From positions 124,001 to 188,000 of the forward strand of contig JANOBD010000100.1 of the NCBI GenBank assembly GCA_031411495.1: a stretch of DNA of 64,000 bases, read 5' to 3'. The notes beneath the pieces were generated by a model that saw only the letters and a list, made by a program, of their open reading frames with translations, had not been told where the DNA came from and searched no databases. Made by a program: the position numbers and the translations under genes. Shown here in pieces: positions 56,413 through 64,000 of this stretch (position 1 is the stretch's first letter; each line of letters starts with the position of its first letter). This DNA comes from JANOBD01 sp031411495 (lineage in GTDB: Bacteria; Planctomycetota; Phycisphaerae; Tepidisphaerales; Tepidisphaeraceae).

Positions 56413-57243
56413 ATGCTCGTTCGCTGCCATCACGATCCGCGAGAGTTTTTCGATCTGGTCGGCCCGTTCCTGCAGAAGAACGAGGTGGAGAACGCGCTGC
56501 CGCTGGGCATCGCGCGGTCGTTCGTCGACACCGCCACACACGAAGGCCTGATGTTTTCGGTCGAGAGCGGCGCGGACGTGGTGGCGGTCGCGGTGAAGAG
56601 CCCGCACCGCAACCTGGTCGTCACCCGCGCCCCCGAATCGGCGATGCGGGCGCTGTCCAACTACCTCTTCGCCTATGCGCTCCCCGTGCCCGGCGTGAAC
56701 GGCCCGCTGGAGACCGCAAGGGAGTTCGCACAAGCCTGGAAGGCGCTCACCGATGCCAAAGGGACCGAACGCGTCGCGCTGCGCCTCTACCAGGCGACGA
56801 AGCTGAACGAGGTCGCACAGCCCCGGGGCGCCTTTCGGTTTGCGCAGCTTGCCGATGGCGAACTCGTGGAGGCCTGGCTGCACGCCTTCATCGACGAAGC
56901 GACGCACGACCGCCACGACAACCTCCGCGACCGCGTGACGCAGATGATCGGCGCGAGCAACGTCGGCCTGTGGGAGCACGACTCGTGCGCCTCGATGGCG
57001 GCCATCACCCGCCGCAGCGAGCGCGGCGCGCACGTGGCGTGGGTTTACACGCCTAAGCCGATGCGCCGCAACGGCTACGCGACGGCGTGCGTCGCCGAAC
57101 TGTGCCGCCGCGAGATGGAGCGCGGCCGATCATTCGTCACGCTCTATACCGACCTGGCCAACCCGACGTCCAACGCGATTTACCAGCGCATCGGCTTCGA
57201 GCCGGTGTGTGATGCGATCGATATCGTCTTCGACGCGGCATGA
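56413..57243 (+). CDS. GNAT-family acetyltransferase (two-domain)
   Basis: A 276-residue protein. The C-terminal GNAT domain (about 140-270) carries VYTPKPMRRNGYATACVAEL (the acetyl-CoA loop RxNGY) and FVTLYTDLANPTSNAIYQRIGF, typical of the FR47-like/puromycin-acetyltransferase subgroup. The N-terminal half (1-135) resembles the GNAT-related domain paired with FR47 in bacterial homologues. Substrate is unknown. The next gene begins 138 bases downstream. Confidence 0.9.
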   Translation: MLVRCHHDPREFFDLVGPFLQKNEVENALPLGIARSFVDTATHEGLMFSVESGADVVAVAVKSPHRNLVVTRAPESAMRALSNYLFAYALPVPGVNGPLETAREFAQAWKALTDAKGTERVALRLYQATKLNEVAQPRGAFRFAQLADGELVEAWLHAFIDEATHDRHDNLRDRVTQMIGASNVGLWEHDSCASMAAITRRSERGAHVAWVYTPKPMRRNGYATACVAELCRREMERGRSFVTLYTDLANPTSNAIYQRIGFEPVCDAIDIVFDAA

Positions 57244-57381
57244 AGAAACATGGCAGTCGCTGGTTGATCGACCGTCTCATCAAGGCCGTTCTGCTTCCCT
57301 CTCCCGGAGTACCGGGAGATAATTCTTTCTGTGGTTCTACTTCGTTCACGGTTAACGATGACAGAAGATGGAGCGATGTTG

Positions 57382-58365
57382 ATGCGAAGGATCTTCCCGT
57401 ATTTCTGCGCCCTGATGACCGCTTTCGTCGTCCCACGCGCGTTCAGCGATCAACCCACGACGGCTCCGGCGACCCAGCCCGAGCAGAGTCCTCCTCCGCC
57501 GAAGCGCGTCGCGTTCATCGGCAATCAGCAATCGGTCGTGCTCGAGGTCGTGACGTCCAACACCGGCCATCTGCTCGTGAAACCGACCATCAACGGTAAA
57601 GAGGCGGGATTGTGGTTTCTCGATACGGGCGCCGGCATGAACTGCATCGACACGGCGTTCGCCGATGAACTGAAGCTGCCGGTGCTCCGTGAAGGCGAAG
57701 CCACCGGCATGGGCGGCGCCGCGAAGACGCGCTACCGCGCCATCGACACGCTCGCGCTCGGCCCGATTCAACTCGAAGGCAGCGAGGCGATCGAACTCGA
57801 CCTCTCCAGCTTCGAAAAGTTCCTCGGCCACAAGGTGACCGGCATCATCGGCTACGACACGTTCTTTGCCGCGATCTTCGAGATCGATCATCGCGCCGCA
57901 AAGGTGACGGTGCATGATCCGCGGTCGTTCGAGCCGAAGGATGCCGAATGGCGGCCAATCCAGCTGCTCGATCGTCGGCCCAGCGTGGAAGGTTCGATCG
58001 AGGGTCACCCATCGGGCCTGTTGATGATCGACAGCGGATCGAACACCGGGGCGGTCATCACCTCGCCGACGGTGAAGGCGCTGGACCTGCTGAACGGCCG
58101 CGAAACCCGCACGTCGATGACCGGCGGCGTCGGCGGACTCCACAAGCAGGCGGCCGGCACGCTCGAGGACATCACCATCGGCCACACGCACCTCAAACAC
58201 GTCGATGCGATCTTTTCGCAATCCGAAAGCGGCGGAACCGCCAACGAAAAATACCAGGCCATTCTCGGCATCCCGGTGCTGAAACAGTTCGTGATGATTG
58301 TGGATTACCCGCAGAAGCAGATCGCGCTGAAGCTGAACACCGGCGACGCGACGACGCAGCCGTGA
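57382..58365 (+). CDS. exported retropepsin-like aspartyl protease
   Basis: A 327-residue exported protein. Signal peptide about 1-21 (ending RAFS), Pro/Thr/Gln linker, then two aspartyl-protease half-domains in one chain: FLDTGAGMNCID near 75 and LMIDSGSNTGAVIT near 214, giving both DTG/DSG catalytic aspartates. GMGG flap-like and IIGYDTFF segments fit the family. ATG at 57382 is chosen: GGAG at 57370-57373 sits eight bases before it but only two before the ATG at 57376. A palindromic repeat follows the stop. Confidence 0.88.
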   Translation: MRRIFPYFCALMTAFVVPRAFSDQPTTAPATQPEQSPPPPKRVAFIGNQQSVVLEVVTSNTGHLLVKPTINGKEAGLWFLDTGAGMNCIDTAFADELKLPVLREGEATGMGGAAKTRYRAIDTLALGPIQLEGSEAIELDLSSFEKFLGHKVTGIIGYDTFFAAIFEIDHRAAKVTVHDPRSFEPKDAEWRPIQLLDRRPSVEGSIEGHPSGLLMIDSGSNTGAVITSPTVKALDLLNGRETRTSMTGGVGGLHKQAAGTLEDITIGHTHLKHVDAIFSQSESGGTANEKYQAILGIPVLKQFVMIVDYPQKQIALKLNTGDATTQP

Positions 58366-58370
58366 CATCG

Positions 58371-58436
58371 CCCACGAAGAAGCACGAAGAAAGACCTGCC
58401 ATACACTTCTTCGTGCCCCTTCGTGTGCTTCGTGGG
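58371..58436. repeat. 66-bp inverted repeat of CACGAAG words
   Basis: CCCACGAAG at the left end and CTTCGTGGG at the right end pair exactly, and GCACGAAG pairs with CTTCGTGC inside. The word CACGAAG recurs four times counting both strands. It lies six bases after the aspartyl-protease stop and could act as its transcript end, though no T tract follows. Confidence 0.7.
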
Positions 58437-58481
58437 TAAATTTGCCTTTTCGCGTTAGAGTTCCGCCGCGAAAGGCGATAA

Positions 58482-59996
58482 TTGAGGCGCGCTTGCATTT
58501 TGTTTCAGCGATTGATTTCGGATCCGCGGATCGTGCTTCCGCTGATCCTGCTCTTCGTCGTGTTGAGCACCGCGCCGCGCGTCTTCACCAGCGAACTCTG
58601 GGGCGATGAGTTCCGCACCTGGCGGGACGGAATCGAGAAGCCGCTCTCGGCCGTTCTCACGTGGCATCACAATCCGGATCACGCGCCGCTGGGACACCTG
58701 CTGGCGCGGACCGGCGCGGCGATCTTCGGCGTCGAGCATCCGTGGGCGCTGCGGCTGGGGAATTATCTCTGCGGGCTGCTCTGCGTCCCCGCGCTCTGGT
58801 GGATGGGACGGACCCTGAGTGGCAATGCCGTGGGTTTGCTCGCGGCGGGGATGTTTGCGGTCGATCCGAACTGCCTCTTTCAGATTACCCAGGCCCGCAT
58901 GTACGGCGCGCTGCTGCTCGCGGGCATCTGCGCGTTCACGCTGGCAGGGTCGATCTTGAACGATCCGCGAAAGCCTTGGCGGCGCGCGGTGTTCCTCGGC
59001 GTGGCGCTCGCGGCCGGCATCTGGGCGCACTCGACGATCTACGCGCTGATCTTCGCAGTTCTCCTGGTCGCGAGCGGATCGCTTTTCGTCCGGCGGCGCA
59101 CCGGGGTCGCGCTGTTGGTGGCGGTGCTGATTGGCGGCGCAGTCGGCGCGCAAGGCGTCGCCAAAATCGTCTCTCGACACGATGCCGAAAAAATCGAAAC
59201 GCCAAACAGCTCCGCCGCCGGCGATCAGCTTTCCGAGGCGATCGAATCCCTCGGCGGGAGCGACGGCATTACCGTGATCCTCGCGGCCTCGACACTCGGC
59301 GGCGCAGCGGTGCTATTTACCCGCGGGAACCGAGCACTGGCGAACTTCGTGGTGCTGGTGGTCGCGCTGGCCGTCATGAACCTGGTGATCGCCTCGCGCT
59401 ATCGGCCGATCGCCAACGTGCGCTATCTCACAATCCTTCAGCCGCCGATGTGGCTGGCGATGGCCGTGTTTGTCGTCGCGATCTGCCGTTCGCGCTTCGT
59501 TTCCACACTGGGCATAGCTTCGGCGCTTCTGCTGGTCGGGCTCAGCATTTATGAGTACGGCCGCGCCCGCGAGGTCTTGGCGCCCCATCCGCTGGCGGCG
59601 CCGTTCGCGGACGCTGCGCGAGCGATTCGAGCCCGCATCTCGCCGGGGGAACGATTCATCGTCGTGCCGCGCTCACCTTACGGCATGTACACGCGCTATT
59701 ACGGGCTGACGCTCGACGAACCGATCGACGACTTGCTGGCAGAGCGAACCTCGACACGTCGCATGCGGCAGGCGACGCGGGATGCGAACCTGGAGCAGGG
59801 GCGAATCTGGATGCTCGGCGTCATTCAGCCTTCGTTCACGCCCCCGAGCGGAAACGACAATCCGATCGACTTCGCAAATCGCGTCGCCGCGGCGCGCGAG
59901 ACACCAGTGCGACTGCCGGCAGTGGATTGGGTTCACGAGTCGAAGCGCGTCGTCGTCGTCGACATCGACGATTCGAAAATGACCCTCGATCGATGA
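58482..59996 (+). CDS. GT39/ArnT-like membrane glycosyltransferase
   Basis: A 504-residue GT-C protein with about nine to ten membrane segments. The first luminal loop reads SELWGDEFRTWRDGIEKPL near 39-57, with the Asp-Glu catalytic pair, and HNPDHAPLGHLLARTGA follows at the HPPL position. A soluble C-terminal part (about 375-504) is shorter than in the other two glycosyltransferases of the window. The start is uncertain: TTG at 58482 with AAAGG upstream. It ends just before the convergent nuoB gene. Confidence 0.85.
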   Translation: MRRACILFQRLISDPRIVLPLILLFVVLSTAPRVFTSELWGDEFRTWRDGIEKPLSAVLTWHHNPDHAPLGHLLARTGAAIFGVEHPWALRLGNYLCGLLCVPALWWMGRTLSGNAVGLLAAGMFAVDPNCLFQITQARMYGALLLAGICAFTLAGSILNDPRKPWRRAVFLGVALAAGIWAHSTIYALIFAVLLVASGSLFVRRRTGVALLVAVLIGGAVGAQGVAKIVSRHDAEKIETPNSSAAGDQLSEAIESLGGSDGITVILAASTLGGAAVLFTRGNRALANFVVLVVALAVMNLVIASRYRPIANVRYLTILQPPMWLAMAVFVVAICRSRFVSTLGIASALLLVGLSIYEYGRAREVLAPHPLAAPFADAARAIRARISPGERFIVVPRSPYGMYTRYYGLTLDEPIDDLLAERTSTRRMRQATRDANLEQGRIWMLGVIQPSFTPPSGNDNPIDFANRVAAARETPVRLPAVDWVHESKRVVVVDIDDSKMTLDR

Positions 59997-60006
59997 GGAA
60001 GCCGCG

Positions 60007-60573
60007 TTATCGCGTCAGCGGCGTTCCGCCGACGGTGAGCGGTTGCGGACGCACGCCCACGGGCGCGGGGATCGCGATCTCCAGCGGCTTGCGCTTGCCC
60101 ACAGGCGGCAGGCCATCCTGGTCGATGATCCGCTGGATCGCCATGATGCCTTCGATGAGCGTTTCCGGGCGCGGCGGGCAGCCGGGCACGTAGACATCCA
60201 CGGGAAGGAACTGGTCGATGCCCTGCACCGTGGCGTACGCGTCGAACACGCCGCCGGTGGAGGCGCAGGCGCCCATCGAGATGACCCACTTGGGTTCCGA
60301 CATCTGCTGGTAGATGTGCTGGAGGACGGGCATCAGTGTGATGCCGACCCGGCCGGCGACGATCATCAGATCGCTCTGGCGCGGGCTGAACCGCATGGCT
60401 TCGGCGCCGAATCGTGCGAGGTCGTAGCGCGACGACGCGGTCGCCATGAGTTCGATGCCGCAACATGCCGTTGCGAAAGGCATCGGCCACAGTGAGTTGC
60501 GGCGGGCCCAGTTGACGACCTTTTTCAGGTTGGTCGTGAGGATGTTGTCGGGAAGCTGTTGGGTGTCGATCAT
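60007..60573 (-). CDS. nuoB: NADH-quinone oxidoreductase subunit B
   Basis: A 188-residue complex I subunit carrying the N2 iron-sulfur cluster. The four cysteine ligands are in FATACCGIELM near 38-39, GACASTGG near 103 and YVPGCPPRPE near 133. This arrangement is specific to NuoB/Fe-S subunits of [NiFe]-hydrogenase relatives, and the sequence is the NuoB kind. AAGG seven bases before the ATG at 60573 decides the start; the frame is open 45 codons further. No other nuo gene adjoins on either side, which is unusual for a complex I subunit. Confidence 0.92.
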   Translation of the reverse strand: MIDTQQLPDNILTTNLKKVVNWARRNSLWPMPFATACCGIELMATASSRYDLARFGAEAMRFSPRQSDLMIVAGRVGITLMPVLQHIYQQMSEPKWVISMGACASTGGVFDAYATVQGIDQFLPVDVYVPGCPPRPETLIEGIMAIQRIIDQDGLPPVGKRKPLEIAIPAPVGVRPQPLTVGGTPLTR

Positions 60574-60768
60574 CGCGATGCCTTGGCTCACCATCGTAGG
60601 GTTCGCCGGGCCGTTTTCCAAACGGGCTCGCCCCAGGGTCCCGCAGCATTGCGATGCCGGCCGCCGCCCGAGCGGCGGCGGCTGCAGTTCGATGCGGTTA
60701 TCGGGCATGGCGTTCTGGCCCGATTTCGAAGGGTTTTATTTTTGCGTTTTGCTTTCGAACTGAAGTTG

Positions 60769-62064
60769 GTGCATGTACACATTGCCGTGAAGTTGGAAGA
60801 AACGCTGAAAACAGTTTCAGGGGTCGAGGTCGCTGCGCCGGCGGTTGAGCCGGACGTTGTGGCCAGGCCGGAGGTTCGTTCGCCGATCTTCCGCGAGATC
60901 CCGGCGAAGCCGGGCAGCGAATTGCCGCCCGAGGGGACCCTCGGCCGCGGGTTCAAGAATCGATACAACAACCTGTTGATCGTCCGGCTTTTCCTGTCGC
61001 TCACCGTCGTCTTCAGCCACAGCTTCGCGCTGGCTAACGGCCCGGTGCCCGGCGACTGGCTCAAGCGCCACCTCACCGAGTACTGGGGCCATCCGGGCAT
61101 CACGATCGGCTTCTCGGCCGTGAACATGTTTTTCGTCGTCAGCGGCTTCCTGGTGACGCACAGCTTTCTGCGTTCCAAGTCCGTCGTCGATTTCGCGAAG
61201 AAACGCGCCTGGCGCATCTATCCGCCTTACATCATCGCCTCGCTGATGTGCCTGCTCATCATCGGCCCGCTCGCGCTGCACCATTGGCCGGCGCGGCCCT
61301 ACTCCGAATGGCCGAAGTACTTCCTCGATGTCGCGATGCTGCGCATCTACGACATCCCCGGCATCTTCGCCGACCATCCGTACAAGATTAACGGCAACGG
61401 CGTGCTGAACGGGTCGATGTGGACCATCAAGTACGAGGTGATGTGCTACGTCTTCATCGTGCTCACCTGGAGCGTGGGCATGCTCCAGCGGAAGTGGCCG
61501 GTCGCGCTCGCCTTCGGGGCCATCGCGACGTATTACGGCCTGCAGGTCTCCGGCTTGCTCGAGCAGTGGCACCTCACGCCGTGGCTGCCGCGGGCCGGTG
61601 CGTACCTCTTCGGCGAAGCCCGCGAGTGGCCGCGCATGCTCACCTGCTATCTCGCGGGAATGACGCTGTACCTCTATCGCGATTCACTGCCGCACAAGTT
61701 CTGGGCGGCGAGTCTCGCGATCCTTCTGCTCATCGGCGCCGGCGCGGTGAACTCGTGGCTGCTCCTGCCGCTGCACCCGCTGCTGCTCGGCTACGCGCTG
61801 CTCTGCTTCGGCTTCACGACCGTCGGCCGGCAATACACGAGCAAGATCGACAGGTTCGATCTCTCCTACGGCGTCTACCTGTACGCCTTCCCGATCCAGC
61901 AGACGATCATCCACTTCATCCCGGCCGTCCGCGGCAATCCGCTGCTGCTCTTTTCGCTCGCCTATCCGACGGTGCTGACCGTCGCGTACCTGAGCATGCG
62001 ATTCATCGAGCAGCGGTTCCAGATGAAGAAGTCGGCGCCGGGCGCTGCGCCCGCCGTGGCGTAG
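60769..62064 (+). CDS. acyltransferase-3 family membrane protein
   Basis: A 431-residue polytopic protein of the OafA/acyltransferase-3 family, which moves acyl groups (often O-acetyl) onto surface sugars. After a soluble N-terminus of about 70 residues come YNNLLIVRLFLSLTVVFSHSF (with the family's R and H), FFVVSGFLVTHSFLRSKS and FAKKRAWRIYPPYI, and then about nine membrane segments. The start is uncertain: GTG at 60769, or GTG at 60787 six codons later. Divergent from nuoB, with no glycan cluster nearby. Confidence 0.88.
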   Translation: MHVHIAVKLEETLKTVSGVEVAAPAVEPDVVARPEVRSPIFREIPAKPGSELPPEGTLGRGFKNRYNNLLIVRLFLSLTVVFSHSFALANGPVPGDWLKRHLTEYWGHPGITIGFSAVNMFFVVSGFLVTHSFLRSKSVVDFAKKRAWRIYPPYIIASLMCLLIIGPLALHHWPARPYSEWPKYFLDVAMLRIYDIPGIFADHPYKINGNGVLNGSMWTIKYEVMCYVFIVLTWSVGMLQRKWPVALAFGAIATYYGLQVSGLLEQWHLTPWLPRAGAYLFGEAREWPRMLTCYLAGMTLYLYRDSLPHKFWAASLAILLLIGAGAVNSWLLLPLHPLLLGYALLCFGFTTVGRQYTSKIDRFDLSYGVYLYAFPIQQTIIHFIPAVRGNPLLLFSLAYPTVLTVAYLSMRFIEQRFQMKKSAPGAAPAVA

Positions 62065-62330
62065 AGGCGTGGCCCCCCGGCCACCACGACACGTTCATGC
62101 AGCCGACATTTCGTCGCCGGAATCGGCCGTCGCGATGAGCGGAACCCACTCGATACCATACGGCGATGGTTCACGACGCGTGCTATTGGCCACAAGCGTT
62201 CTGTGAGATGCGTGGATGGAGTGTTCCTCACTCCGGGCGGAAATCGCGCCGCCGGTCATTTCATGCACGTCGAGTGATTCGCGTCGCGAAGAGGGCGCGC
62301 GTTCCGGGCGAATCGAGCGGGCCGAATGCA

Positions 62331-63254
62331 TCAGACGCCCAGCGCCTTCGCCATCGCTTCGCCCAGCGTCGCCGGCGTATCCGCAACCGAGATGCCGCAC
62401 TCGCGGAGCGCTTTGACTTTGCTCGCGGCGGTGTCGTCGCCGCCGGAGATGATCGCGCCGGCGTGGCCCATGCGTCGTCCGGGCGGCGCGGTCTGGCCGG
62501 CGATGAACGCCACCAGTGGCTTTTTCACATTGTCTTTCGCCCATTGGCCCGCGAGCACTTCGTCGGATCCGCCGATCTCGCCGATCATGATGATGCCGTC
62601 CGTCTCGGCGTCGTTGTTCATCAGTTCGAGCACTTCCTTGAAGTTGATGCCCTTCACCGGATCGCCGCCGATGCCGACGCAGGTCGTCTGGCCGATGCCG
62701 CGGCTACTGCATTGCCACACGGCTTCGTAGGTGAGCGTGCCCGAGCGGCTGATGATGCCGACTTTCTTCTTCGTCTTGGCCTGATTGGCGGGCGTGTGGA
62801 TGTAGCCGGGCATGATGCCGATCTTGCAGCCCGGCGTTGTTGATCCCGGGCCGTTGCCCGGCGTGATCACGCCCGGGCAGTTCGGGCCGATGAGCGTCGT
62901 CTTCGGGTAGTCCTTCAAAAACGCCTTGGCCTTCACCATGTCGAGCACGGGGATGCCTTCGGTGATGGCACAGATGACGCGGACGCCCGCGGCGGCGGCT
63001 TCCATGATGGCGTCGGCCGCGAACGGCGGCGGCACGAAGATCATCGTCGCATCGGCGCCGGTCTTCTTCACGGCATCTTCGACGGTGTTGAACACCGGCA
63101 GGCCGTTCTCGTCCTTGGAGCCGCCTTTGCCCGGCGTGGTGCCGCCGACCATTTTCGTGCCGTACTCCAGGCAGCCCTTGGTGTGGAACGCGCCCTGCGC
63201 GCCGGTGATGCCCTGGCAGATGACCTTCGTATTCGAGTCGACGAGAATGCTCAT
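62331..63254 (-). CDS. sucD: succinate-CoA ligase alpha subunit
   Basis: A 307-residue TCA-cycle enzyme subunit. VICQGITGAQGAFHTKGCLEYGT marks the CoA-binding domain (about 10-32), GIISRSGTLTYEAVWQ the central part and GHAGAIISGG near 258 the phosphorylated histidine loop. Compared with usual length (about 290) it has a short insertion near residues 140-165 (GSTTPGCKIGIMPGYIHTPA). The start at 63254 is the family's start; the frame is open 36 codons further. The beta subunit gene sucC is not directly upstream, where a different gene lies. Confidence 0.94.
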   Translation of the reverse strand: MSILVDSNTKVICQGITGAQGAFHTKGCLEYGTKMVGGTTPGKGGSKDENGLPVFNTVEDAVKKTGADATMIFVPPPFAADAIMEAAAAGVRVICAITEGIPVLDMVKAKAFLKDYPKTTLIGPNCPGVITPGNGPGSTTPGCKIGIMPGYIHTPANQAKTKKKVGIISRSGTLTYEAVWQCSSRGIGQTTCVGIGGDPVKGINFKEVLELMNNDAETDGIIMIGEIGGSDEVLAGQWAKDNVKKPLVAFIAGQTAPPGRRMGHAGAIISGGDDTAASKVKALRECGISVADTPATLGEAMAKALGV

Positions 63255-63380
63255 AGACCCGTCAGTATCGAAAGATCGGGACCGGGGGCAAGGGGCGAAG
63301 ATCGAATGAGTCCGGCGCAAAACTCTCGCCCGACCCCGTTCATTCTTCCGTTTTTCGTTCAATTCGTCGGTAGATCGCGT

Positions 63381-64000
63381 TCAACTCCGTCGCCGCCGCG
63401 TGACCACGCCGCCCAGCGCCAGCAGCGCGGCAGTCGACGGCTCGGGAGTCAGCACGACACGGAATCCGAGCTGTTCACGCTCAAATGTCGGGAGGCCGAT
63501 ATACGCGTTGAGCGGCGTGAGCCAGCCGGCGATGTTGTCGTACGCGCCGCCCACCATCGGGCCGCGAAACGGGCCGGCGGGGATCGAGTCGTTCCACTCG
63601 TACACGTTCCCGGCCATGTCGTAGGTGCCGTAGTAGTTGGCCGCGTAGGAGGCGACGGGCGTGGTGTTACCGATGCCGGCGGGAACGTAGTTGGCCTGGC
63701 CGCCGGTCGGGGCGGTGTTGCTCGAGGTCGGGTAGAGCCAGTAGCTGTCGACATCGCCGCCGAGGCTTGCGGGCTGGTAATACGCCGCCTTGTACCACTC
63801 GTTGGCGCTGGCCACGGCCCACTTCGGGCCGGCGTTGCGGGTCACGGTGTTCGCGGTCATTCCCGCAGGCGTGAGCGTGTAGGTGCCATCTTCGGTGGTG
63901 CTGGCGTTCTGAAGACCGAAGGGTTGGCCATTCTGCAGCCAGTTGGCGAAGCGGGCGGCGTCCCAGAAGCTCACGAAGTTCACCGGATGGTTCTCTCGGC
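63381..64000 (-). CDS. FGE/SUMF1-like protein with PEP-CTERM tail, partial
   Basis: The C-terminal ~205 residues of a formylglycine-generating-enzyme-like (SUMF1/EgtB/PvdO) protein; the gene continues beyond 64000. HPVNFVSFWDAARFANWL near the visible start, ASANEWYKAAYY and YGTYDMAGNVYEWNDS are family hallmarks, and GFRVVL ends the fold. It then carries PEPSTAALLALGGVVTRRRRS, a short PEP-CTERM sorting tail. So the protein is exported and probably processed at the membrane. The catalytic cysteines of true FGEs are not visible in this part. It is 126 bases upstream of sucD. Confidence 0.88.
   Translation of the reverse strand, partial: RENHPVNFVSFWDAARFANWLQNGQPFGLQNASTTEDGTYTLTPAGMTANTVTRNAGPKWAVASANEWYKAAYYQPASLGGDVDSYWLYPTSSNTAPTGGQANYVPAGIGNTTPVASYAANYYGTYDMAGNVYEWNDSIPAGPFRGPMVGGAYDNIAGWLTPLNAYIGLPTFEREQLGFRVVLTPEPSTAALLALGGVVTRRRRS

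Overview
The window looks like chromosome from a GC-rich, flagellated, Gram-negative-type bacterium, most likely a planctomycete and plausibly of the class Phycisphaerae (inference). Supporting signs are a dockerin plus PEP-CTERM tail (4441-4920), a formylglycine-generating-enzyme-like protein with a PEP-CTERM end (63381-64000), a planctomycete-style N-terminal export motif on an RTX-repeat protein (27471-28298), pseudopilins of planctomycete type, an OprB-type porin and many GTG/TTG starts. I see no prophage, plasmid gene, CRISPR array, rRNA or intact transposase.

Region by region. 1-7024: gatB (cut by the edge), a secreted zinc-ribbon protein, a TauE/DUF1634 transporter pair, a B12-binding radical SAM enzyme, a decayed PEP-CTERM/dockerin tail, trpG/pabA, a tiny membrane protein and a Gfo/Idh/MocA oxidoreductase. 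7348-17083: one tightly overlapping operon of a sensor histidine kinase, a STAS protein and a type II secretion/type IV pilus-like assembly platform (GspE, GspF, GspL or PilM-PilN, GspM or PilO, GspC or PilP, GspG), ending in two pseudopilin genes broken by serial frameshifts. It converges on a response regulator plus HD-GYP phosphodiesterase pair (17064-18855). 19118-24722: tRNA-Met, an OprB porin, an RsgA lacking its zinc finger, and a CheX-CheY-FapA(DUF342) unit. 25057-32660: a neutral zinc metallopeptidase, two lipoproteins, the RTX protein, mannonate dehydratase, an esterase and a large FAD-dependent protein. 33186-42254: a D-aminoacylase-type amidohydrolase, a LysM L,D-transpeptidase, a membrane glycosyltransferase, a PNPOx-like stress protein, a PurS-PurL fusion and an SDR. 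42437-50947: a PocR-GAF-SpoIIE phosphatase, a second membrane glycosyltransferase, an outer-membrane beta-barrel protein, a DUF2752 protein, rpsR, a XylR-type regulator and flagellin. 51629-64000: acetyltransferases, a C-terminal processing protease, hydrolases, a cupin, an aspartyl protease, a third glycosyltransferase, a solitary nuoB, an acyltransferase-3, sucD and the FGE-like protein.

The genes are mostly short independent units. Signal transduction is the recurring theme: a kinase and STAS protein in the secretion operon, an RR/HD-GYP pair beside it, CheX/CheY/FapA, and a SpoIIE phosphatase. Unannotated structure is mainly a set of small palindromic or terminal-inverted-repeat elements. 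One lies in frame inside purL; another appears to supply the stop codons of two convergent genes. I cannot name a wholly new system with confidence. The best candidates for a second look are the kinase/STAS-led secretion operon, the CheX-CheY-FapA unit and the palindromic elements. Coordinates and frames were read by eye and by hand translation; no database search was run.
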